From the NCBI RefSeq assembly GCF_001514285.1, contig NZ_KQ949026.1, positions 124,001-188,000 of the forward strand: DNA of 64,000 nucleotides, given 5' to 3'. The notes under the pieces were generated by a model that saw only the letters and a program-made list of their open reading frames with translations, had not been told where the DNA came from and did no database searches. Positions within the stretch are counted from its first letter, which is position 1; the number at the start of each line of letters is the position of its first letter. This DNA comes from Streptomyces sp. DSM 15324 (GTDB taxonomy: Bacteria > Actinomycetota > Actinomycetes > Streptomycetales > Streptomycetaceae). Shown here in pieces: positions 10,264 through 17,568 of the stretch. The translations under genes were made by a program, and so were the position numbers.

Positions 10264-11172
10264 TCACCACTTCGGCGGACTGGCGATCGCCCTCGAGAGG
10301 ACGTCGTCGAGGACCTTGGCGGTCGAGGGGACGTCGAGGTGGGAGTTGTCGATGATCGGGAGGCCGGAGCCGTACCAGCCGGCCATGCGGCCGTGGATGC
10401 GGGCGACCTCCTCGTCGGTGAGGCGGCGGTTGCCGGAGCGCTGGGCGTTGCGGTCCAGGACGACCTCCAGGCCGGGGAGGAGGACGACCGGGAGGAGACC
10501 GGGGCCGACGTGGCGCTTCCAGCCGCCGAGGCCGACGACCGGGCGGTCGGGGAAGATCGCGTCGTCGAGGATGCAGGAGATGCCGTTGGCGAGGAAGTTG
10601 CGGGCGGCGAAGCCGCAGGTGCGGCGGGCCAGGCGGTACTGGGCCTCCGAGTGGTCGTTCCAGCCGCGCTGCGGGTCGGCGAAGCCCGAGCGGACCCATT
10701 CGCGGACGTCGTCCAGGCTGACGTGGGCGGTGGGCACCCGGCGGTGGTCGGCCCAGAACTTGGCGACGCTGGTCTTCCCGGCGCCCGCGGGGCCGATGAG
10801 CAGCACCGCGACGGTGGTGGTCGCGAGGTCCGGCCCGGGTGCGGTCGGCGCGACCGCGGGCATCGCGACGGGGCCGCCGGGCGGCAGCGGGACATGACCG
10901 GTGACGTCGGTGCCGTGCGGCACGGGCGCGTGCTGCGGGGCCGGGGGCGGCGGCACGGGGGGTACGGGAGGCCGGGGCGCGGGCGGGACGGGCCCGGAGG
11001 GCGGCGGGGCGCCGAGGTAGCCCGGCTGATGGTGGGGGGCGCCGCCCGGCTGGTGCGGGGGGCTGCCCGGCTGGTGCGGGCCCGGGTGTTGTGCGGCCGG
11101 CGACCAGCCGTCGGCCGGACCGTGCCCCGGCTGGTGGGGCGGCGGCAGCGGAGAACCCACTGCGTGCTGCAT
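10264..11172 (-). CDS. P-loop kinase-like ATPase with proline-rich N-terminus
   Basis: A 302-residue protein in two parts. Residues 1 to about 110 are a low-complexity Pro/His/Gly region with runs such as PPVPPVPPPP. The rest is a zeta-toxin or chloramphenicol-phosphotransferase-like nucleotide kinase fold with Walker A GPAGAGKTS near residue 128 and VSLDDVREW after it. A lid-like Arg-rich helix (QRSGNRRLTDEEV) follows near residue 245. Substrate is unknown. The polyproline region should need EF-P, encoded two genes downstream. It probably belongs to the aro-to-nusB gene string, although a hairpin precedes it. Confidence 0.65.
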   Translation of the reverse strand: MQHAVGSPLPPPHQPGHGPADGWSPAAQHPGPHQPGSPPHQPGGAPHHQPGYLGAPPPSGPVPPAPRPPVPPVPPPPAPQHAPVPHGTDVTGHVPLPPGGPVAMPAVAPTAPGPDLATTTVAVLLIGPAGAGKTSVAKFWADHRRVPTAHVSLDDVREWVRSGFADPQRGWNDHSEAQYRLARRTCGFAARNFLANGISCILDDAIFPDRPVVGLGGWKRHVGPGLLPVVLLPGLEVVLDRNAQRSGNRRLTDEEVARIHGRMAGWYGSGLPIIDNSHLDVPSTAKVLDDVLSRAIASPPKW

Positions 11173-11249
11173 CCGGTGCCACTCCGTCTCGTACAGGCAA
11201 TGGGCGCTGGCTGCGGGGGTGTGCGCCCCCGTTTTCGATTCTGAACGGT

Positions 11250-11289
11250 ACCGCCCCCGGCCGTCGTTTGGTGAACGGCCGGGGGCGGT
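11250..11289 (-). terminator. Hairpin after aroB
   Basis: A 15-base-pair perfect stem (11250-11264 with 11275-11289) and a 10-base loop lie 52 bases past the aroB stop and about 80 bases upstream of the next gene start. There is no T tract. It probably ends or attenuates transcripts of the aro genes. Confidence 0.6.
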
Positions 11290-11340
11290 CCGAAGTGCCC
11301 GGTGTGGAAGGGGAATCGGGCGGAAGGGGTCCCTCGGGAC

Positions 11341-12438
11341 TTACTGGCCGACTTCGCCGTAGGCGGCGAGCAGGACGGCCGGGTCGGGGCCCTCCAGGAC
11401 GGTCGGCTTGGCGAGCCCGTCGAGGACGATGAAGCGCAGCAGGTCGCCCCGCGACTTCTTGTCGACCTTCATGGTCTCCAGCAGCTTGGGCCACTGGTCG
11501 TGGCGGTAGTGCAGGGGCAGGCCGACGGACTCCAGGATGGTGCGGTGGCGGTCGGCCGTCGCGTCGTCCAGGCGGCCCGCGAGGCGGCCCAGTTCGGCGG
11601 CGAAGTGCATGCCGACGGACACGGCCGCGCCGTGCCGCCACTTGTAGCGCTCGTTCTTCTCGATGGCGTGCGCGAGGGTGTGGCCGTAGTTGAGGATCTC
11701 CCGCAGACCCGACTCCTTGAGGTCGGAGGAGACGACGTCCGCCTTGACCTTGATGGAGCGTTCGATCAGTTCGGCGGTGTGCGGGCCGGACGGAGTGCGG
11801 GCGGCCTCGGGGTCGGACTCGATGAGGTCGAGGATCGCGGGGTCGGCGATGAAGCCGGCCTTGATGATCTCGGCGAGCCCGGAGACGTAGTCGTGGACCG
11901 GGAGGGAGTCCAGCGCGGCCAGGTCGCACAGCACCCCGGCCGGCGGGTGGAAGGCGCCGACGAGGTTCTTGCCCTCGGCGGTGTTGATGCCGGTCTTGCC
12001 GCCCACGGCCGCGTCCACCATGGCGAGCACGGTGGTCGGTACGGCGATCCAGCGCACCCCGCGCAGCCAGGTGGCGGCCACGAACCCGGCGAGGTCCGTG
12101 GTGGCGCCGCCGCCGACGCCGACGACGACGTCGGTGCGGGTGAAGCCGGACTGGCCGAGCGCCTTCCAGCAGTACGCGGCGACCTCGGCGGTCTTGGCCT
12201 CCTCGGCGTTGGGCACCTGGATGGCGACGGCGTCGTAGCCCTGTCCGGCCAGGTCGGCGCGGAGCGCGTCACCGGTCTCGGCGAGGGCCTCGGGGTGGAT
12301 CACGGCGACGCGCTTGGCCCGGGGGCCGATCAGCCCGGCGAGTTCACCGAGGAGCTGACGGCCCACCAGGACCTCGTACGGCTCGGAGCCCGCGCTGCCG
12401 CCGACCCGGATCCGGGTCACCGCCTCACTGCTGCTCAT
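11341..12438 (-). CDS. aroB: 3-Dehydroquinate synthase
   Basis: Second step of the shikimate pathway: converts DAHP to 3-dehydroquinate using NAD and a divalent metal. The 365-residue protein has the NAD-binding GVGGGATTDLAGFVA near residue 100. VPTTVLAMVDAAVGGKTGIN follows near residues 125-144, and the metal site is in NYGHTLAHAIE near residue 260. The ATG start overlaps the aroK stop (ATGA), so aroC-aroK-aroB are coupled. Clear orthologue. Confidence 0.97.
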   Translation of the reverse strand: MSSSEAVTRIRVGGSAGSEPYEVLVGRQLLGELAGLIGPRAKRVAVIHPEALAETGDALRADLAGQGYDAVAIQVPNAEEAKTAEVAAYCWKALGQSGFTRTDVVVGVGGGATTDLAGFVAATWLRGVRWIAVPTTVLAMVDAAVGGKTGINTAEGKNLVGAFHPPAGVLCDLAALDSLPVHDYVSGLAEIIKAGFIADPAILDLIESDPEAARTPSGPHTAELIERSIKVKADVVSSDLKESGLREILNYGHTLAHAIEKNERYKWRHGAAVSVGMHFAAELGRLAGRLDDATADRHRTILESVGLPLHYRHDQWPKLLETMKVDKKSRGDLLRFIVLDGLAKPTVLEGPDPAVLLAAYGEVGQ

Positions 12439-12950
12439 GCTTCCTTCAACTCCAGTGCGTCCAGGGCGGCTTGGGTGACCTCTTCGGGGGTACGGCCGTC
12501 CGTCGCCACCACGGCGGTGGCGACCTCCTCGTACAGGCCGCGGCGGGCCTCCATCAGCTCGCGCCACTGCTTGCGCGGGTTGACGGCGAGCAGCGGGCGG
12601 GCCGCGTTGAGACCGGTGCGCTGGACGGCCTCCTCGACGTCCATCGACAGGTAGACCACGCGCCGGTCCGCGAGGAGGGCGCGGCTGTCCGCGTCGAGGA
12701 TCGCGCCGCCGCCGAGGGCCAGGACGCCCGTGTGCTCGGCGAGCGCCCGGCGCACGGCCTGCTTCTCGATCGCGCGGAACGTCTCCTCGCCCTCGTCGAC
12801 GAAGATCTCCGCGATGCTGCGGCCCTGCGCGGCGACGATGTCGTCGTCGGTGTCCCGGAAGCGCTCGCCGAGCCGCTCGGCGAGCAGCTGCCCGACGGTG
12901 GACTTGCCGACGCCCATCGGGCCGACCAGGACGACCAGGGGCCCGCTCAT
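12435..12950 (-). CDS. aroK: Shikimate kinase
   Basis: Phosphorylates shikimate at the 3-hydroxyl with ATP. The 171-residue protein has Walker A GPMGVGKST (residues 9-17), shikimate-binding DTDD near residue 34, GEETFRAIEKQ near residue 55 and GGGAI near residue 78. The lid Arg region is RPLL near residue 117. Starts with MSGPLVVLVG at an ATG overlapping the aroC stop by 4 bases and ends overlapping aroB. Confidence 0.96.
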   Translation of the reverse strand: MSGPLVVLVGPMGVGKSTVGQLLAERLGERFRDTDDDIVAAQGRSIAEIFVDEGEETFRAIEKQAVRRALAEHTGVLALGGGAILDADSRALLADRRVVYLSMDVEEAVQRTGLNAARPLLAVNPRKQWRELMEARRGLYEEVATAVVATDGRTPEEVTQAALDALELKEA

Positions 12951-14131
12951 CGGATGTGCAGGTGGTCGAGGTAGGACCGGACGTTGCGGCGGGTCTCGGG
13001 GACGCTGTCGCCGCCGAACTTCTCCGCGACCGCGTCCGCGAGGACGAGGGCCACCATCGCCTCGGCGACGATGCCGGCCGCGGGGACCGCGCACACGTCG
13101 GAGCGCTGGTGGTGGGCCTGGGCCTGCTCGCCGGTGGTCACGTCGACCGTCCGCAGGGCGCGCGGCACGGTGGCGATGGGCTTCATCGCGGCCCGCACGC
13201 GCAGCAGCTCGCCGGTGGTCAGACCGCCCTCGGTGCCGCCGGAGCGGCCGGAGGAGCGGCGGATGCCCTCGGGGGTGGTGAGGATCTCGTCGTGGGCCTT
13301 GGAGCCGGGCACGCGCGCGAGGCCGAAGCCGTCGCCGACCTCGACGCCCTTGATGGCCTGGATGCCCATGAGCGCGGCGGCGAGCCGGGCGTCGAGGCGA
13401 CGGTCCCAGTGCACGTGCGAGCCGAGGCCGACGGGGACGTCGTACGCCAGGACCTCGACGACGCCGCCGAGGGTGTCGCCGTCCTTGTGGGCCTGGTCGA
13501 TCTCCGCGACCATCGCCTTCGAGGCGTCCGCGTCCAGGCAGCGCACCGGGTCGGCGTCCAGCTTCGCCACGTCCGCGGGGGTCGGCAGGACGCCGTAGGG
13601 GGCCTTGGCGGCCGCCAGCTCCACCACGTGCGAGACGATCTCGATGCCGGCCGTCTCCTTGAGGTACGAGCGGGCGACGGCGCCGAGGGCGACGCGGGCG
13701 GCGGTCTCGCGGGCGGAGGCGCGCTCCAGGATCGGGCGGGCCTCGTCGAAGCCGTACTTCTGCATGCCCGCGAGGTCGGCGTGGCCGGGGCGGGGGCGGG
13801 TCAGCGGGGCGTTGCGGGCGAGGCCGGCGAGGATCTCGGGGTCGACCGGGTCGGCCGACATGACCTGCTCCCACTTGGGCCACTCGGTGTTGCCCACCAT
13901 GATCGCGATCGGGGAGCCGAGGGTGAGGCCGTGCCGGACGCCGCCGAGGAAGGTGACCTCGTCGCGCTCGAACTTCATCCGCGCGCCGCGTCCGTAGCCG
14001 AGCCGCCGCCGCGCGAGATGGTCGGCCACCATCTCCGTGGTGATCGGCACGCCGGCGGGAAGGCCCTCCAGCGTCGCGACAAGTGCGGGACCGTGGGACT
14101 CTCCCGCGGTCAGCCAACGCAGCCTGCTCAA
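12947..14131 (-). CDS. aroC: Chorismate synthase
   Basis: Makes chorismate from EPSP, using reduced FMN as catalyst. The 394-residue protein begins MSRLRWLTAGESHGPALVA, the conserved signature 1 (GESHG). The second signature lies around RRSSGRSGGTEGGLTTGE, with the RPGHAD region near residue 115. The start is TTG: it is preceded by GAGGAG at good spacing, and the protein begins exactly as family members do. First gene of the coupled aroC-aroK-aroB set; a 193-base gap to aroE probably contains its promoter. Confidence 0.97.
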   Translation of the reverse strand: MSRLRWLTAGESHGPALVATLEGLPAGVPITTEMVADHLARRRLGYGRGARMKFERDEVTFLGGVRHGLTLGSPIAIMVGNTEWPKWEQVMSADPVDPEILAGLARNAPLTRPRPGHADLAGMQKYGFDEARPILERASARETAARVALGAVARSYLKETAGIEIVSHVVELAAAKAPYGVLPTPADVAKLDADPVRCLDADASKAMVAEIDQAHKDGDTLGGVVEVLAYDVPVGLGSHVHWDRRLDARLAAALMGIQAIKGVEVGDGFGLARVPGSKAHDEILTTPEGIRRSSGRSGGTEGGLTTGELLRVRAAMKPIATVPRALRTVDVTTGEQAQAHHQRSDVCAVPAAGIVAEAMVALVLADAVAEKFGGDSVPETRRNVRSYLDHLHIR

Positions 14132-14324
14132 CGATGCTCCTCAGTGCTCGCGCCCTGGTACTGCCCTACGCGCGTCCTCGCGTACGTCCTCGGCCCGGCC
14201 GGGTGCGCGGCTCCGGCCAGCCACCTCGATCCTCCCACGTCCGGGGCACGGATCGGGCGCGCGGTCCATTGGGCGGACGAAACGGCGGCGGACGGGACGG
14301 CTCAGGCGCCCGCGCCGGCCGCGG

Positions 14325-15179
14325 TCACGGCCGGGCCGTCTGCCGGGAGGCGAGCGCGTGCTCTCCGGCCTTGCGCATCGCCTCCAGCGGTGCCGGGGTG
14401 ATGCCGGTCATCTGTTCCACCTGGAGCACGGCCTGGTGGACGAGGAGGTCGAGGCCGCTGACGACGGCGCCGCCGAACATGGACCAGCGGGCCGCCAGCT
14501 CGGTCGGCCAGGGGTCGTAGAGCACGTCGAAGAGGGTGGCGGGCCGCCCGGGCACCGAGGCGGCCAGGGCGTCGGTCGCCCCGGCCGGGGTGGTGGCGAT
14601 CACGAGGGGGAAGCGCAGGGCGTCGGCGGCCTCGGACCAGTCGGCGATGCGGACGTCGACGTCCAGGCGCTCGCCCCACCGGCGCATCTCGTCGGCGCGG
14701 GCCGCGCTGCGGACGTAGGCGACGATCTCGCCGGAGCAGACCCGGGCCAGCGCCGCGAGCGCGGAGGACGCGGTGGCGCCGGCGCCGAGGATCGCGGCCG
14801 AGTCGACCTGTTCGACGCCGTGCTCGCGCAGCGCGGCGACCATGCCGGGGATGTCGGTGTTGTCGCCGACGCGGCGGCCGTCCTCGGTGAACACCAGGGT
14901 GTTGACCGCGTCCACGGAGGCGGCCGTCTCGCTGATCTCGTCGAGCAGCGGGATCACGGCCCGCTTGAGCGGCATGGTCAGGGACAGCCCGGCCCACTCC
15001 CCGCCGAGTCCGTCGACGAAGCCGGGCAGGGCGGCCTCGTCGATCTCGAAGCGGTCGTACGTCCAGTCGGTGAGTTCGAGCGCCTCGTAGGCGGCGCGGT
15101 GCAGCACCGGGGAGAGGGAGTGGGCGATGGGGCTGCCGAGAACGGCGGCCCGGCGGGCTTCAGTTGCCCGTGCTCTCAT
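14325..15179 (-). CDS. aroE: Shikimate dehydrogenase
   Basis: NADPH-dependent reduction of 3-dehydroshikimate. The 284-residue protein has the substrate-binding GSPIAHSLSPVLHRAAY (residues 15-31), the catalytic Lys in SLTMPLK near residue 72, the Asp in GDNTDIPG near residue 105, and the dinucleotide-binding GAGATASSAL near residue 132. The start overlaps the mltG stop by 20 bases, tying it to the alaS-ruvX-mltG string rather than to aroC. Confidence 0.96.
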   Translation of the reverse strand: MRARATEARRAAVLGSPIAHSLSPVLHRAAYEALELTDWTYDRFEIDEAALPGFVDGLGGEWAGLSLTMPLKRAVIPLLDEISETAASVDAVNTLVFTEDGRRVGDNTDIPGMVAALREHGVEQVDSAAILGAGATASSALAALARVCSGEIVAYVRSAARADEMRRWGERLDVDVRIADWSEAADALRFPLVIATTPAGATDALAASVPGRPATLFDVLYDPWPTELAARWSMFGGAVVSGLDLLVHQAVLQVEQMTGITPAPLEAMRKAGEHALASRQTARP

Positions 15180-16968
15180 TGAACTTGTCCTTGAGCTTCT
15201 GGAATTCCGCGTGCGTCTTGGCGAATTCGGTCTTGCTCACCCCGTCCGTCGCCACGAAGTAGTACCAGCCGTCGTCGGTCGGATTCAGCATCGCCTTGAC
15301 GGCGACATCACCGGGGTTGCCGATCGGTCCGGGCGGCAGGCCCTTGTTCGTGTAGGTGTTGTACGGGTCCTTGTTGCTGTTGATCTCCGACTCACTGATG
15401 TCGATCTTGCTTTCGCCCCTCAGGTAGTTGAAGGTCGAGTCGAACTGCAGGAATCCGTACGTCTCGGGGTTCGCGCGGTCGAGGCGGTTGTAGATCACCT
15501 CCGCCATCTTGCGGTAGTCGTCCTCGGTCTTGCCCTCGGCCTGGACCAGGCTCGCGACCGTGACCATCTGGAGCGGGCTGTCCAGCTTGAACGACTTGGC
15601 CTTGCCCTCCAGGTCGTACGCCGCGTACTTCTTCGTGGCGCTGGCCACCATCGTCTTCAGCACCGCCTCGGGCTTCATGCCCTTGGCCGCGGGATAGGTC
15701 CCCGGGAAGAGAAAGCCCTCCAGGGGGTCCTTTATGTTGCTGTTGTCGTTCGCCCACTTGGGCAGTCCGAGGGTTTTCCACTCCTTCTCGGCGACCTTGC
15801 GGGTGGTGCCCGCTGTGAGGTCGAGTTTCTGGTCGATGATCGCGTAGACCTTCACATTGCGCTGGCCGGGCACGACCATCACATTGGCCTGGCTGTCCCC
15901 GTCGAGCATCATCTCGACGGCGGCCTTCGCGGACATCTCCTTCTTCAGAATGTACGCGCCCGCCTGGATCTTGTCCCCGTTGGGATTGTTCGTGGCCGCG
16001 GAGACGAACGCGGCGACGCTCTTGACGACCCCGGCTTCCTTCAGCAGCAGGCCAATGCCCGCGCCGCCCGTCCCCTCGGGCACCTGGACACTGACCGACT
16101 GATTCGTACCGTTGCCCGAATAGTCCGGGGGTGCGCCGTAACGATTCTTGTAGAAGTGGTAACCGACATAGCCGACGCCGCCGATACCGCCGGCGAGCAC
16201 CAGTACGACGACCAGGCAGGCGACACCGTTGCGGCTCTTCTTCTTGCCCTTGCCCGGCTTGCCCGCCGTGAGGTCCTTGCCGCCGCGCCCCCTGCGGCCC
16301 CCGCGGCCGCCGGGTTCGTCGTCGTCCTCGTCCTCGTCGCCGGCGCCCCCGCCCGCGAAGAAAGCGTGCTCGCCCTGGTCGGGTTCCGGGTCCCAGTCGG
16401 GCTTCCGTTCGCCCTCCGGCTCCGTCGCCCCCTCGGGCTCCGGCTCGGTGACCCGCCGGGCCGGGGGCTCCGGCGGCGGGTAGGCGTCGGGCGTGCCGTA
16501 GAAGTCGGGCTGCTCGGCGCCGTACGCGGCGGGCTGCTGTCCGTACGGGTCACCGGGGTCGGCGGCGTACGGCATGTGCGCGTGCGTGCCGGTGCCGTCC
16601 CAGCCCCCTTCCTGGTAACCCTCGTGGTACCCCTGCTGCCCCTGGCCCGGGACCTGCGCGGGCCCCTGCTGGTCGTACTGCTGCTGGTACTGCTGGGGGT
16701 CGTAGGGCTGCTGCGGGTCGTAGGGCTGCTGCGGATACTGCTGCTGACCGTACGCGTGCTGGTCGTACTGCTGCGCCTGTCCGTTGCCCCAGTCGCCGTA
16801 TCCCGGCTGCTGCGGCTGCTGCGGGTAGTGGTGGTGCTGCGGCTGGCCGCCGTAGGCAGGCTGATGGCCCGGGTGGGCCTGCTGCTGCCCGTCCCATCCG
16901 CCGTCCCCGTACAACGGGTCCTCGGGATGCCACGGTTCGGAGCCTGGGCCCCGGCCATACTCAGTCAT
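15160..16968 (-). CDS. mltG: Endolytic murein transglycosylase MltG-like, long disordered N-terminus
   Basis: Membrane-anchored lytic transglycosylase family that cuts nascent glycan strands. The 602-residue protein has a Gln/Tyr/Pro-rich cytoplasmic region (1-200, with repeats like PYDPQQ), then an acidic and basic stretch and one membrane helix at about 248-270. The YceG/MltG domain follows, with LEGFLFPGTY at 416-425. The segment equivalent to the E. coli catalytic ASIVEKE reads ASLVQAE (472-478), so the usual Glu position holds Gln, with a Glu two residues on. Upstream of aroE, downstream of ruvX, as in M. tuberculosis. Confidence 0.93.
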   Translation of the reverse strand: MTEYGRGPGSEPWHPEDPLYGDGGWDGQQQAHPGHQPAYGGQPQHHHYPQQPQQPGYGDWGNGQAQQYDQHAYGQQQYPQQPYDPQQPYDPQQYQQQYDQQGPAQVPGQGQQGYHEGYQEGGWDGTGTHAHMPYAADPGDPYGQQPAAYGAEQPDFYGTPDAYPPPEPPARRVTEPEPEGATEPEGERKPDWDPEPDQGEHAFFAGGGAGDEDEDDDEPGGRGGRRGRGGKDLTAGKPGKGKKKSRNGVACLVVVLVLAGGIGGVGYVGYHFYKNRYGAPPDYSGNGTNQSVSVQVPEGTGGAGIGLLLKEAGVVKSVAAFVSAATNNPNGDKIQAGAYILKKEMSAKAAVEMMLDGDSQANVMVVPGQRNVKVYAIIDQKLDLTAGTTRKVAEKEWKTLGLPKWANDNSNIKDPLEGFLFPGTYPAAKGMKPEAVLKTMVASATKKYAAYDLEGKAKSFKLDSPLQMVTVASLVQAEGKTEDDYRKMAEVIYNRLDRANPETYGFLQFDSTFNYLRGESKIDISESEINSNKDPYNTYTNKGLPPGPIGNPGDVAVKAMLNPTDDGWYYFVATDGVSKTEFAKTHAEFQKLKDKFNESTGN

Positions 16969-17091
16969 CGATCCCCTAGAGCCGCGAGGCGGCGATCACG
17001 CGGCCTTCCCAGGTCCGTCACCGTTCCGCCTCTCTCTGTGCGGCGGCTGTTCGAACACCGCCGCATCGCGCGGAACGTTACCGTATCGCGA

Positions 17092-17568
17092 TCACATGAC
17101 CACTTCGACGCCCTCGCCCGGTGCTTTACCTGACACCCGTTCGGATTCCAGGGCCTGCTGAAGGATGATCACAGCGGCTGCCTGGTCGATCACCGACCGG
17201 CCCTTCTTCGCCTTCACCCCGGATGCGCGCAGTCCCTGACTGGCCGTCACGGTCGTCATCCGCTCGTCCACCAGGCGTACGGAGACCGGGGCGATGCCCT
17301 TCGCCAGCTCCTGCGCGAAGCCGCGAACCTTTACCGCGGCCGGGCCCTCGCCCCCCTTGAGGGAGCGAGGGAGACCGACGACGACCTCGATCGGCTCGTA
17401 CTCCTCGACGAGTTGCCTGAGCCGCCGGTGGGCCGCCGGGAGGTCCCGGCCGGGGACCGTCTCCACGGGGGTGGCGAGGATCCCGTCGGGGTCGCACGAG
17501 GCGACCCCGATCCTGGCGTCCCCGACATCGATCGCGAGTCGACGGCCCCTGCGCATGGGCTCGCTCAC
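17092..17568 (-). CDS. ruvX: Pre-16S rRNA-processing nuclease YqgF / RuvX
   Basis: RNase H-fold nuclease implicated in 16S rRNA 5'-end maturation. The 158-residue protein has the first catalytic Asp in LAIDVGDARIGVA near residues 11-23. A Glu is in LVDERMTT near residue 100, and the last acidic residue is in SVIDQAAAVIIL near residue 127. The start overlaps the alaS stop by 4 bases. A short inverted repeat at 17039-17065 lies in the 123-base gap before mltG and may act as a weak terminator or processing site. Confidence 0.93.
   Translation of the reverse strand: MSEPMRRGRRLAIDVGDARIGVASCDPDGILATPVETVPGRDLPAAHRRLRQLVEEYEPIEVVVGLPRSLKGGEGPAAVKVRGFAQELAKGIAPVSVRLVDERMTTVTASQGLRASGVKAKKGRSVIDQAAAVIILQQALESERVSGKAPGEGVEVVM

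Noticed and set aside
12435..14117. 560-codon frame extending aroK upstream through aroC
   Set aside because: The N-terminal part is an alternate frame of aroC; the kinase starts at MSGPLVVLVG, directly before its P-loop.
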